A DNA stretch of 34,264 bases from Bacilli bacterium. GTDB lineage: Bacteria; Bacillota_I; Bacilli_A; ML615J-28; CAG-698. The notes under the pieces are model-generated. The model saw nothing but the letters and a program-made list of their open reading frames with translations. It was not told the origin of the DNA and ran no database searches. The translations under genes were made by a program, and so were the position numbers. The stretch is taken from NCBI GenBank assembly GCA_028691515.1, contig JAQUZE010000012.1:1-34264 (forward strand). Direction: 5' to 3'. This document shows, piece after piece, positions 15,751 through 23,845 of this stretch. Positions within the stretch are counted from its first letter, which is position 1, and every line of letters starts with the position of its first letter.

Positions 15751-16800
15751 TTATAAATTAATTGTTTTAATCAACATTGTTAAATATTTCTCAGGTTCTT
15801 TTATTGATTCTTCTAAAGTGCAAATTTCAGGAACAATTGCATAAGTTTTTACTCCCAATTTATCTTTTAATTCATTAGCACCACAAATGACAATTAGTTT
15901 ATCCTTATTTCTAGTTTGATCAATAACACTCTTAATTGCTTTTCCATATAAAGTTTGCTCATCTATCTTTCCTTCACCAGTAATTATTAAATCATAATTA
16001 TCTTGTATTTCTTTATAATTAATATTCTCGAGTATAAAATCACTCCCTTTAATCATTTTTGCATTAGCAAACTTCATCAACCCATAGGAAACTCCACCAC
16101 TTGCTCCAGAACCAATTCTATCAATGTAATAATTATCATGATTAAAATTAATAAAACTTTTAATATTGTTTTCCAACTCTTCTAAATCTTTTGCTCCTTT
16201 TTGTAAACCAAAAGTATAAGTAGCTCCAAATTTTCCTAACAACTTATTATCTACATCCCTAAGTACATTTATATTAACATCTTTTATTAATTTTGTAATC
16301 TTTACTGTATTAATATTTATTATATCTTTTAAATCATTATTATTTAAAGCTTTATTGTTAGTATACAAACCTAAAGCAGTTAGTAATCCAATTCCTAAAT
16401 CATTTGTTGAAGAACCACCAATACCAAGATATATATTTTTATATCCTCTATCTATCGCATCTTTAATAACTAATCCTAATCCATATGTTGATGTATAAAG
16501 AGGATTCCTTCTCTCTTCTTCAAGCATATTAAGACCACAAACTTTTGCTAATTCAATAAAAGCTTTTGTACCATACACTCCATATTCAACATATATTTCT
16601 CTTAAAATAGCATCATATGTATTAACTGAAATCATTTTTAAATCTATAAAAGATTTAACAGCATCAATAAATCCTTCACCACCATCAGATAATGAAATTA
16701 TATCTACTTCATGTTCCTTTAATTCACTTTTAATAATATTTCCAATTTCTTTTGAAGAAAGACTCCCTTTAAAGGAGTCACTAATAACTAGTATTTTCAT
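15751..16800 (-). CDS. glxK: Glycerate kinase (GlxK/GarK family)
   Basis: The 349-residue protein belongs to the bacterial glycerate kinase family, which phosphorylates D-glycerate with ATP to 2- or 3-phosphoglycerate. Visible blocks are the N-terminal ISDSFKGSLSS, LSDGGEGF, GIGGSSTNDLGIG, RIGSGASGG and TGEGKIDEQTLYGKA. It is slightly shorter than the usual 375-380 residues, mostly through compact loops and C-terminus. The ATG lies 1 nt after the stop of the yccF-like gene. The nearest GGAG is about 15 nt away inside that gene, so translation is probably coupled. The upstream reductase can supply glycerate from tartronate semialdehyde, giving a short route into glycolysis. Confidence 0.93.
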   Translation of the reverse strand: MKILVISDSFKGSLSSKEIGNIIKSELKEHEVDIISLSDGGEGFIDAVKSFIDLKMISVNTYDAILREIYVEYGVYGTKAFIELAKVCGLNMLEEERRNPLYTSTYGLGLVIKDAIDRGYKNIYLGIGGSSTNDLGIGLLTALGLYTNNKALNNNDLKDIININTVKITKLIKDVNINVLRDVDNKLLGKFGATYTFGLQKGAKDLEELENNIKSFINFNHDNYYIDRIGSGASGGVSYGLMKFANAKMIKGSDFILENINYKEIQDNYDLIITGEGKIDEQTLYGKAIKSVIDQTRNKDKLIVICGANELKDKLGVKTYAIVPEICTLEESIKEPEKYLTMLIKTINL

Positions 16801-16801
16801 A

Positions 16802-17158
16802 TTATTTTAATTCAGCTCCAAAAGGAAATAAAGATAATAATCCAATTTTAAACCATTGAATCCCAAAAGGTATTCCTATAATTGTTATACAAAAAAACAG
16901 CGCCAAAGCAAAACAAGAAAGCATCAATTCCCATCCAAAAAATATAGCCCATAATATATTAGCTATTGGATGTTCATTAAATAAAACGTCAATATCAGTT
17001 CCCATTGGCCATAAAACAAACTTACCAACTTTAAAAGCTTGTAACCCAAAAGGAATACCAATTATAGTAACACATAATAATATACCCAAAAGATAAAAAG
17101 CAATTGCCATAAAAAAACCACCAAAAATAAGCCAAATCAAATTCCCAATAATTCTCAT
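16802..17158 (-). CDS. yccF: YccF-family inner membrane protein
   Basis: The 118-residue protein is very hydrophobic and has the duplicated YccF-domain pattern. Each half has an NxxW helix (GNLIWLIFGG and ANILWAIFFG) followed by a second membrane segment ending in ITIIGIPFG and a KxG...PFG turn, so about four membrane segments. The biochemical role of the family is not known. AAAGGAG lies over the stop codon of the upstream reductase, the ATG follows that stop by 3 nt, and the glycerate kinase ATG comes 1 nt after its own stop. It is therefore embedded in a glycerate operon. A link to transport of the operon's substrate is a guess only. Confidence 0.9.
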   Translation of the reverse strand: MRIIGNLIWLIFGGFFMAIAFYLLGILLCVTIIGIPFGLQAFKVGKFVLWPMGTDIDVLFNEHPIANILWAIFFGWELMLSCFALALFFCITIIGIPFGIQWFKIGLLSLFPFGAELK

Positions 17159-17161
17159 TAT

Positions 17162-18028
17162 TTAACTCTCCTTTATATAATAATCTATTATTGCTTGAGT
17201 TCCCATTTCGCTATAACCTCTGTCTGATAACTCTTGAAACATATCACGAACTGTGTGAAGCATTTTTAATTTTACACCTTTACTTTCACTTTCATTAATG
17301 GCTAAATTCATATCTTTAATAAAATGTTTAATAAAAAATCCTGGTGCATAATCATTCGCTAATGCTCTTGGTGCCATATTAACCATTTGCCAAGATCCCG
17401 CACTTCCACTACCCCAAACATTAATCAATAGTTTAGGGTCAATATTATTTTTAATTGCATAAGTTATTGTCTCACACATACCACTAATTGCCCCAGCAAT
17501 AGCAATTTGATTAGCAAGCTTTGCATGTTGACCACTTCCACTATCTCCAACATATTGAATAACTTTCCCCATAGCTTTAAAAACAGGTAAACATTTTTCA
17601 TAAATTTCATAATCTCCACCTACAAAAATAGTTAATTCTCCCTTAACAGCTCCCAAATCCCCACCAGTAACAGGGGCATCCAAACTACTAATACCCTTCT
17701 CTTTAGCTATAGCATATATCTTTTTAGCAAGTGTTGGACTAGATGTAGTCATATCAATAATAATTTTATCACTATCAAAATTAGGAATAATTTTATCATG
17801 ATCCAAATAAACTTCTTCAACATCACTAGGATATCCCACTATTGTAATGACAACATCAACATTTCTTACTAACTCTTTAATACTTTCTTTAAAAATAAAC
17901 CCTTCAGTAATTAAATCCTGAACACTATCCATATTTCTAGCATATACATTTACTAAAAATCCACACTTAGCAAGATTTCTAATCATATGTTTCCCCATTA
18001 CACCTGCTCCAATAAAACCAATTTTCAA
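17162..18028 (-). CDS. garR: Beta-hydroxyacid dehydrogenase, probable tartronate semialdehyde reductase
   Basis: The 288-residue protein is an NAD(P)-binding beta-hydroxyacid dehydrogenase. It has the Rossmann motif GFIGAGVMG (residues 4-12), the substrate block DAPVTGGDLGAVKGEL (about 117-132) and the catalytic lysine Lys170 in GSGQHAKLANQ. The family includes tartronate semialdehyde reductase, 3-hydroxyisobutyrate dehydrogenase and relatives that motifs alone do not separate. Glycerate kinase in the same operon favours reduction of tartronate semialdehyde to D-glycerate. The start codon is TTG (18026-18028), set by GAGGTGA a few bases upstream. It is the first gene of three tightly packed genes. 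Threonine replaces the common serine in the DAPVSGG block, a mild change. Confidence 0.85.
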   Translation of the reverse strand: MKIGFIGAGVMGKHMIRNLAKCGFLVNVYARNMDSVQDLITEGFIFKESIKELVRNVDVVITIVGYPSDVEEVYLDHDKIIPNFDSDKIIIDMTTSSPTLAKKIYAIAKEKGISSLDAPVTGGDLGAVKGELTIFVGGDYEIYEKCLPVFKAMGKVIQYVGDSGSGQHAKLANQIAIAGAISGMCETITYAIKNNIDPKLLINVWGSGSAGSWQMVNMAPRALANDYAPGFFIKHFIKDMNLAINESESKGVKLKMLHTVRDMFQELSDRGYSEMGTQAIIDYYIKES

Positions 18029-18102
18029 AAAATCACCTCATTTTTTTTATATACTTATATAATATACAAAAAAAGACATTTAAGCAATAAATTATAATTA
18101 AT

Positions 18103-18135
18103 AAAAGGCAAAGCCCGAAACGAACTTTGCCTTTT
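18103..18135 (-). terminator. Terminator of hsp20
   Basis: An 11-bp perfect stem AAAAGGCAAAG/CTTTGCCTTTT encloses an 11-nt loop. It lies 55 nt past the hsp20 stop; the tail is T-rich with interruptions. Confidence 0.75.
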
Positions 18136-18189
18136 ATTTTGCTTTTTTATTAAAAATTATAAATAAATTTTTTCCTAGTTACTAAATCT

Positions 18190-18612
18190 TTATTTAATTG
18201 AGATCATTTTTGGTTGTTTCTCAGGTTTCTCACTAACATCAGGTATAGTAACTGTCAATATGCCATCTTCATACTTTGCCTGAATTTCTTCTTGAGTAAT
18301 TTCACCTACATAAAAGCTTCTAGAGCAAGTTCCAAAATATCTTTCTTTTCGCAAATATTTTGTTTTTTCATCATTATCTTCTGTTTCTCTTACTTTTGTT
18401 GCTTCTATTGTTAAATACTCATCCTTTAGAGTAATTTTAATATCTTCCTTTTTAAATCCAGGAAGATCAATATCCAACACATAATCACTTCCCACTTTTT
18501 TGATATCTGTTTTCATAACACTTGCAGTTGGTCTTAAAACAGGATTAAAAAAGTTTTCAAACAAATCATCATTAAATAAATCTCTACCTTCTCTTTTAAT
18601 TAAACTTAACAT
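18190..18612 (-). CDS. hsp20: Small heat-shock protein Hsp20/alpha-crystallin family
   Basis: The 140-residue protein has the alpha-crystallin domain at about residues 35-130. It carries the family motifs YVLDIDLPGFKKEDIKITL and YEDGILTVTIP, with a C-terminal tail ending in PKMISIK that contains the I-x-I anchoring motif. Such proteins are ATP-independent holdases that assemble into oligomers. A GTG three codons upstream is open but is itself part of the AAGGAG ribosome-binding site (18621-18627). The ATG at 18610-18612, 8 nt from that site, is the likely start. Two CIRCE elements control its promoter, so HrcA regulation is very likely. It is transcribed alone. Confidence 0.95.
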   Translation of the reverse strand: MLSLIKREGRDLFNDDLFENFFNPVLRPTASVMKTDIKKVGSDYVLDIDLPGFKKEDIKITLKDEYLTIEATKVRETEDNDEKTKYLRKERYFGTCSRSFYVGEITQEEIQAKYEDGILTVTIPDVSEKPEKQPKMISIK

Positions 18613-18636
18613 ATCTTTCACTCCTTTTTTTATATA

Positions 18637-18663
18637 TTAGCACTTAAGTATCTCTTGTGCTAA
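18637..18663 (-). promoter_or_regulatory. CIRCE operator 1 of hsp20 (5' UTR)
   Basis: The 27-bp inverted repeat has TTAGCAC and GTGCTAA outer arms with a 13-nt centre. It lies just downstream of the -10, covering the expected transcription start and leader. Confidence 0.85.
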
Positions 18664-18667
18664 TTGT

Positions 18668-18695
18668 ATTATATCACATATTTTAGCACTGTCAA
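18668..18695 (-). promoter_or_regulatory. Sigma-A promoter of hsp20
   Basis: The minus strand reads TTGACA, a 16-nt spacer ending in TGA, then TATAAT. Both hexamers are perfect and the -10 is extended. Confidence 0.9.
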
Positions 18696-18709
18696 GTGTT
18701 ATGTGCTAA
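18683..18709 (-). promoter_or_regulatory. CIRCE operator 2 of hsp20 (overlaps -35)
   Basis: The 27-bp inverted repeat has TTAGCAC and GTGCTAA arms. Its left part, TTAGCACTGTCAAGT, is identical to that of the htpG CIRCE and likewise contains the -35 hexamer on the minus strand. Confidence 0.9.
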
Positions 18710-18750
18710 TTTTTAAAAATATTTTAAAATTTTTTAATTTAAACATACTT

Positions 18751-20121
18751 TTATAAACTATTTATTCTGTTTATATATTTATTTATATCAAACTTTCTTT
18801 CTAAACCTTTATCATTCATATATCTAAGTTTTCCAAATATATTTCTTTCTTTCCACGGCCTATCATGTTTTCCAAAACACCAAGCAATACCAGCATAACT
18901 ATTTGCATCTCTACCATCAATAAAATATTTATTATTCAATAACACTATAATATTATAAGCTTCTTCAAATGTAGGAGTCCATTCAATTATTTTTTTCGCC
19001 CAATACATTCTCATATAATTATGCATATATCCCGTTTCAAGCATTTCTTTCATGGCTGCATTAAAATAAATATCATGCGTCTTTAACTTTATCATTTCAC
19101 TAATACTATATATATATTCTTTTTTATCATTTGCATGCTCATTCATGGTTTTATATGCCCAAGATTCTGTAATAAACAAAAAATTATCATAATATTTGTT
19201 ATAAGTCACATAATTATATGCTAATTCTCTCCTAATTAAAACTTGTTCAATAAAACTATCTCCTGCATTTTTATCTATTTGCTTATTGCTTATAGCTTGT
19301 AAAACATGCTCTAATATTTCCAAGGAAGAAATTTGCCCAAAATGAAGATACATTGATAACTTTGATGTCAAATCTAAACCTGGATCACTAGAAGCAAGAT
19401 AATAATTAAGCTTATTATTAATAAAATCATAAAGAATTTTTTTAGCTTGACTGTATCCACCAATAAAAACTTCGCTTTTAAAAACAGAGTCATCCACATT
19501 TATAACTGAATATAAGAATTTAATATCTATGTTTTGATAATTAAGTTTTGTTTTATTTTCCACTTCTTTAAGGTTGTGAAAATCTAAATAATCTAAATAC
19601 ATTTTTGTTATTTTAGGCCTTATAGTATATGCTCCATATTCAACTTTTTGTGAAACTATATTAACAGGAACAATCACATCTTGATCAATCATAACAATTC
19701 TAATATTTGGATAATTTTTATCTATTAAACCAAAACATTCTTCTCTAATACTCTTTTGATAACGCAAATAACCTTTATCAGTAATTAAAAGCATAGTATG
19801 TTTTAAATACTTATTAATTGTGTCCTTTACATTCCCTATTTCAATTATAAAATTTATTCCTCTATTAGTTAATTCTTCCTTTACTTCTTCTAATCCTTCT
19901 AACATAAAAAATAAACTTCTTTTATTAATATAAGGAAAAGCAGTATCAATTGTAAAATATACCAAAACCGGAAGAAAAGATTCATTCGCTCTTTCAATCG
20001 CATAATTTAAAGCATGATTATAATTGACCCTCATAGACTGTTGCATCCAATATAAGACATATTCCCCTTTATCAATAGAAAGTTCTGCAGTTTTAATAAT
20101 TTCAATTCTATTTTTATTCAT
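18751..20121 (-). CDS. phr: Class II CPD photolyase (deoxyribodipyrimidine photolyase)
   Basis: The 456-residue protein has an N-terminal Rossmann antenna-binding domain (about residues 20-150) and a C-terminal FAD-binding helical domain. The class II hallmark is the C-terminal run LNNKYFIDGRDANSYAG, the Trp-Cys-Phe-Gly-Lys-His-Asp segment, the WKERNIFGKLRYMN block and the final KFD; MHNYMRMYWAKK is also typical. These enzymes use blue/near-UV light to split cyclobutane pyrimidine dimers. AGAGGAA lies 5 nt before the ATG. It is divergent from a heliorhodopsin gene across 107 bp that holds one promoter for each. No clear terminator was found before the hsp20 promoter region. Length and motifs are complete for the class. 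Confidence 0.95.
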   Translation of the reverse strand: MNKNRIEIIKTAELSIDKGEYVLYWMQQSMRVNYNHALNYAIERANESFLPVLVYFTIDTAFPYINKRSLFFMLEGLEEVKEELTNRGINFIIEIGNVKDTINKYLKHTMLLITDKGYLRYQKSIREECFGLIDKNYPNIRIVMIDQDVIVPVNIVSQKVEYGAYTIRPKITKMYLDYLDFHNLKEVENKTKLNYQNIDIKFLYSVINVDDSVFKSEVFIGGYSQAKKILYDFINNKLNYYLASSDPGLDLTSKLSMYLHFGQISSLEILEHVLQAISNKQIDKNAGDSFIEQVLIRRELAYNYVTYNKYYDNFLFITESWAYKTMNEHANDKKEYIYSISEMIKLKTHDIYFNAAMKEMLETGYMHNYMRMYWAKKIIEWTPTFEEAYNIIVLLNNKYFIDGRDANSYAGIAWCFGKHDRPWKERNIFGKLRYMNDKGLERKFDINKYINRINSL

Positions 20122-20142
20122 ATAAATTCCTCTAACAATAAA

Positions 20143-20151
20143 AGTATATCA
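20143..20151 (-). promoter_or_regulatory. Extended -10 promoter of the photolyase gene
   Basis: The minus strand reads TGA-TATACT 22 nt before the ATG. The -35 is T-rich and weak. Confidence 0.55.
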
Positions 20152-20176
20152 TATATTAAAAAAAACGCATATTATT

Positions 20177-20205
20177 ATTACATTCATATTATTATATGCT
20201 ATAAT
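20177..20205 (+). promoter_or_regulatory. Promoter of the heliorhodopsin gene
   Basis: ATTACA, a 17-nt spacer ending in TGC, and TATAAT lie 24 nt before the GTG start. Confidence 0.65.
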
Positions 20206-20228
20206 TAAATTATCTAAAGGAGAAAGAT

Positions 20229-21020
20229 GTGGAAAAAAACATTTTTCAAAAATTGAGAAAATTTAATTTAATTATGGGAGGCATTCATCTTATTCAAGCT
20301 ATTGCCATGGCAATCTTAGCAACAACTGTAATTCAAAAAATTAGTGAATTTCAGCCAATAATTACGCAAAACTATTTAGAGTTTGTTCAAGGACAAGGAT
20401 TAGTTTTACAAACAAAAGAATTATTTACATTACCATTTGGAATAATGGTTGCATTATTCTTATTTATTTCTGCGGGAGCTCATGGACTAGTATCTCTACC
20501 CAATAAACTAAATATGATTTATAATCAAGATTTAGAAAAACACATCAATAAATTTCGCTGGTTTGAATATGCTTTAAGCTCTTCTATTATGATTGTTTTA
20601 ATTGCAACATTATTTGGAGTTCATGATATTGGTTCATTAATCTTAATTTTTGTAATCAACGCAATGATGAATTTATTCGGATTAGTTATGGAACAATTAA
20701 ACTCAAATAAAAAAGAAAATGAAAAACAACATTGGGGGCCTTTCATTTATGGAAGCATTGCTGGAATCACACCTTGGATTGTAATTATTATCTACATGGT
20801 AGGAACTGGAAATTTAGGAAGCGTGCCTTGGTTTGTATGGGCAATAACAGGAACTTATTTTGTTACTTTCAATACTTTCCCAATCAATATGATTTTACAA
20901 TATAAAAAAATAGGAAAGTGGAAAGATTATATTTATGGAGAAAAAGTATATATAACTTTAAGCTTAGTTGCTAAAACTTTACTTGCTTGGTTAGTTTTAT
21001 TTGGAGCTATGCAACCATAA
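20229..21020 (+). CDS. Heliorhodopsin (light-sensing retinal membrane protein)
   Basis: The 263-residue protein has seven hydrophobic segments and matches the heliorhodopsin family rather than type-1 rhodopsins. The N-terminal region has FNLIMGGIHLIQ with His20. Then come SAGAHGLVS with His85, FRWFEYALSSSIMIVLIA with Glu113 at the TM3 counterion position, MNLFGLVMEQ, TPWIVIIIY, and the TM7 block YITLSLVAKTLLAW with Lys249 as the expected retinal Schiff-base lysine. Heliorhodopsins sit inverted in the membrane (N-terminus inside) and are slow-cycling, non-pumping light sensors. The start is GTG, 6 nt after AAAGGAG. It is divergent from a class II photolyase and ends at a hairpin shared with the convergent cad operon. 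No retinal-synthesis gene is visible in the window, so the chromophore must come from elsewhere. Confidence 0.95.
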   Translation: MEKNIFQKLRKFNLIMGGIHLIQAIAMAILATTVIQKISEFQPIITQNYLEFVQGQGLVLQTKELFTLPFGIMVALFLFISAGAHGLVSLPNKLNMIYNQDLEKHINKFRWFEYALSSSIMIVLIATLFGVHDIGSLILIFVINAMMNLFGLVMEQLNSNKKENEKQHWGPFIYGSIAGITPWIVIIIYMVGTGNLGSVPWFVWAITGTYFVTFNTFPINMILQYKKIGKWKDYIYGEKVYITLSLVAKTLLAWLVLFGAMQP

Positions 21021-21022
21021 GC

Positions 21023-21055
21023 AAAAAACTCTTGGATTTAATCCAAGAGTTTTTT
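21023..21055. terminator. Bidirectional terminator between the heliorhodopsin gene and the cad operon
   Basis: A 10-bp perfect stem ACTCTTGGAT/ATCCAAGAGT with a 3-nt loop is flanked by an A tract and a T tract. It serves both converging transcripts; the ATPase stop codon lies at its edge. Confidence 0.92.
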
Positions 21056-23372
21056 AATACTTTCTTACATTCAAAGCTCTAGTAGCATTAATAATTGCAA
21101 TAACAGAAACACCAACATCAGCAAATACCGCATACCACATCGAAGCATATCCTAAAGCACCTAAAAGTAAAAAGATAAACTTCACACTTAATGCAAAAAT
21201 AATATTTTGCCAAATAATTTTTTTTGTTTTTTTAGCTATTTTTAAAGCAATAGCAATTTTGGATATATTATCATCCATTATCACAACATCAGCAGCTTCT
21301 ATTGCTGCATCAGTTCCAATACCGCCCATAGCAATTCCAATATCTGCTTGTGCTAAAACTGGAGCATCATTAATTCCATCCCCAATAAAGACTATATTGT
21401 TTTTATTATTTTTGCCTTCTTTAAACTTTTCTAAATAATAAACTTTATCATTAGGAAGTAATTCAGAATACACTTCCGTGATTCCTACATCATTTCCAAC
21501 TTTATTAGAAATAGCTTTATTGTCACCAGTAAACATAACTATATTTTGTATTCCTATATTCCTAATATCAGCAACAGCATCTTTAGAATTTTCTCTAACT
21601 TCATCCTCAATAACAATATATCCACTTGCTTTTTTATCAACTGCAATATAGATAACCGTTCCTAAAGCTTCACTTTTTTTAATATTAATATTGTTTTTTC
21701 TCATTAACTTATAGTTACCAACTATAAGTTTTTTATTTTCAAACTTAATTTTAATTCCATGACCAAAAATTTCTTCATAATCTTGAATTAAATCTTTTTT
21801 AATTTCTTCTCCAAATGCTTCTAATATTGAAAAAGCAATTGGATGATTAGAATTACTTTCAGCATAAGCAGCAAACTTTAATAACTCCTCTTCGCTAAAA
21901 TTTCCAATGCTTTGAATACTTACAACTTTAAATTTTCCTTTTGTTAATGTACCTGTTTTATCAAAAATTACAGTATCCACGTGATTTAAAGCATCTAAAT
22001 AATTACCACCTTTTACAAGAATTCCTTTTTTAGATGCTCCACCAATTCCTCCAAAAAAACCTAAAGGAATAGAAATAACCAAAGCACAAGGACAAGATAT
22101 TACTAAAAACACTAAAGCCCTATAAAGCCAATCATCAAATGTATTCCATCCAACAAAAATTGGAGGTACTAACATTAATAAAACAGCTAAAATTACAACG
22201 GATGGAGTATAATATTTAGCAAATTTTGTAATAAAATTTTCAGCTTTTGCTTTCTTATTACTAGCTTTTTCAACAAGCTCCATAATTTTAGAAATAGTAG
22301 ATTCAGAAAATATTTTAGTAACCTTTACTTTCAACAATCCGTTTTTATTTATATATCCACTTAAAACATTATCATCAATCCCAATTGCTTTTAATGCTGA
22401 TTCACCCGTTAACGCCTTTGTATCAACCCATGCTTCTCCCCCAACAACAATACCATCAAGAGGAACTTTTTCTCCTGGCTTTATAATAATAATATCATCA
22501 ACTTTTATTGTCTCTGGTTTTACTCTTGATTCGGTATCACCAACCAATAAATTAGCGTAATCAACTTTTAATCTCATTAATGATGTAATTGACTTTCTAG
22601 ACGAGTCAACTGCCATATCTTGAAACAATTCTCCAATTTTATAAAAAAGCATAACAGCAACAGCCTCTTGAAAATTTTTAATTGCAAAAGCTCCCATTGT
22701 AGCAATAGCCATTAAAAAATTTTCATCAAAAACTCTTCCTTTAATTAGATTTCTAATTGCCCTATATACAACATCAATCCCTACAGTCAAATAAGCTATT
22801 ATATATAAAATTAATTGTGATACTATTCCTATTGGTAGAAAAGCACAAAAAAATGCAACTAAGCCTATTATAAGCCTAACAATATCAAGTGAATGTTCCT
22901 GCCAAATAGATTGTTGAAGCTCATCTTCATTTATTATTTTTGCTCCAGGCTCTAACTCCTCTAAAATTTGTATTATATTATTTCTTAATTCATTTTGATT
23001 TAAGTCTTCAACAATATCTATATCTAGTATTTCACTGGCAAAATTTAACGCTACAGTATTTACACCACTAATTTTACTAATTTTATTTTCTATCTTCATC
23101 GCACAATTAGCACAGCTAATATTTTTTAACTTTATTCTTAAATTAACAGAAGAATCAATACCATATTGATGTCGATGTTCCCTTAATACAGTAGTTGCCT
23201 TTTCAACAGCATCATCAAGAACCTCTCCATTTTCTCCCTCAATAATTAATAATAACTTTTCACTATCGAATTTAACTTTTAAAGCCCCTTCTTCACTAAG
23301 GACCTTTTTAATTGACTTAAAGCATCCCTTACAAGATTCACTTAAATAAATCTCTCTTTTTACTTTACTCAT
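21054..23372 (-). CDS. cadA: P1B-type ATPase exporting Zn2+/Cd2+/Pb2+
   Basis: The 772-residue protein has two N-terminal ferredoxin-like metal domains, each with CxxC (Cys14/Cys17 and Cys87/Cys90). It has the actuator motif LTGES (321-325), the transport-site CPC (427-429), the phosphorylated Asp471 in DKTGT, an HP motif (SNHPIA) and GDGINDAP. The last membrane pair contains SVKFIFLL and FADVGVS, the Lys and Asp typical of the Zn/Cd/Pb subgroup (ZntA/CadA), not of copper pumps. It exports divalent soft metals with ATP. Its ATG overlaps the stop of the SmtB-like repressor gene (ATGA), so it is the second gene of a classic metal-resistance operon controlled by the repressor and operator upstream. 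Confidence 0.96.
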   Translation of the reverse strand: MSKVKREIYLSESCKGCFKSIKKVLSEEGALKVKFDSEKLLLIIEGENGEVLDDAVEKATTVLREHRHQYGIDSSVNLRIKLKNISCANCAMKIENKISKISGVNTVALNFASEILDIDIVEDLNQNELRNNIIQILEELEPGAKIINEDELQQSIWQEHSLDIVRLIIGLVAFFCAFLPIGIVSQLILYIIAYLTVGIDVVYRAIRNLIKGRVFDENFLMAIATMGAFAIKNFQEAVAVMLFYKIGELFQDMAVDSSRKSITSLMRLKVDYANLLVGDTESRVKPETIKVDDIIIIKPGEKVPLDGIVVGGEAWVDTKALTGESALKAIGIDDNVLSGYINKNGLLKVKVTKIFSESTISKIMELVEKASNKKAKAENFITKFAKYYTPSVVILAVLLMLVPPIFVGWNTFDDWLYRALVFLVISCPCALVISIPLGFFGGIGGASKKGILVKGGNYLDALNHVDTVIFDKTGTLTKGKFKVVSIQSIGNFSEEELLKFAAYAESNSNHPIAFSILEAFGEEIKKDLIQDYEEIFGHGIKIKFENKKLIVGNYKLMRKNNINIKKSEALGTVIYIAVDKKASGYIVIEDEVRENSKDAVADIRNIGIQNIVMFTGDNKAISNKVGNDVGITEVYSELLPNDKVYYLEKFKEGKNNKNNIVFIGDGINDAPVLAQADIGIAMGGIGTDAAIEAADVVIMDDNISKIAIALKIAKKTKKIIWQNIIFALSVKFIFLLLGALGYASMWYAVFADVGVSVIAIINATRALNVRKY

Positions 23373-23740
23373 AATACTAAGCCCTCTTCTCTAATATGTT
23401 CCAAAGCTATTCTAAACAAATCATTGACATGATCATCTTTCAACGAATAAAAAACAATCTTACCAACTTTTCTTGATTTAACTAAACCTTTATTTCTTAA
23501 AATTCTTAATTGATGTGAAACTGCTGATTGTTCCATCTTTAATAAATCTACCATTTCACAAACAAAAAGCTCATCAACTGTTGTCAACAATAATAAAATC
23601 TTTGCTCTACTACCTTCTCCAATTGTTTTAAATAAATCAACTAATTTATCTTCTTCTTTTATTGAAATATATTTTTCTTTTATTATGTCTAATTTATTTT
23701 TTCTAATATTTTTGCATTTAAATATATCATTATTAATCAT
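23369..23740 (-). CDS. ArsR/SmtB-family metal-sensing repressor
   Basis: The 123-residue winged-helix protein has the family core EGSRAKILLLL, ELFVCEMVDLLKMEQSAVSHQLRIL and RKVGKIVFYSL. The alpha-5 metal site is present with SmtB/CzrA spacing: Asp102, His104, His115 and Glu118. This is the SmtB set (Asp, His, His, Glu) and predicts Zn2+ sensing. The CadC-type alpha-3 site looks incomplete: the usual ELCVCD is ELFVCE with a single cysteine (Cys61), and only Cys9 occurs in the N-terminal arm. It is the first gene of an operon with the cation ATPase (4-nt overlap). AGAGGAAA precedes the ATG by 6 nt. The operator at 23846-23869 is probably its target, so metal binding would relieve repression. 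Confidence 0.94.
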   Translation of the reverse strand: MINNDIFKCKNIRKNKLDIIKEKYISIKEEDKLVDLFKTIGEGSRAKILLLLTTVDELFVCEMVDLLKMEQSAVSHQLRILRNKGLVKSRKVGKIVFYSLKDDHVNDLFRIALEHIREEGLVL

Positions 23741-23815
23741 CTAATATTTCCTCTTCTTTAAATCTTATATCATATATTGTTATTTATATTATTTTATTAT
23801 TTAAAATACTAATTT

Positions 23816-23844
23816 ATTATATTCTAATTACATAAAGATGTCAA
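23816..23844 (-). promoter_or_regulatory. Consensus sigma-A promoter of the cad operon
   Basis: The minus strand reads TTGACA, a 17-nt spacer and TATAAT without mismatch. The leader to the ATG is about 70 nt. Confidence 0.9.
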
Positions 23845-23845
23845 T

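Noticed and set aside
20229-21020. Ordinary proton-pumping type-1 rhodopsin
   Set aside because: The RWFEY...SSSIMIVLI block and SLVAKTLLAW fit heliorhodopsins, and the Asp/Thr/Asp-type pump motif of TM3 is absent.
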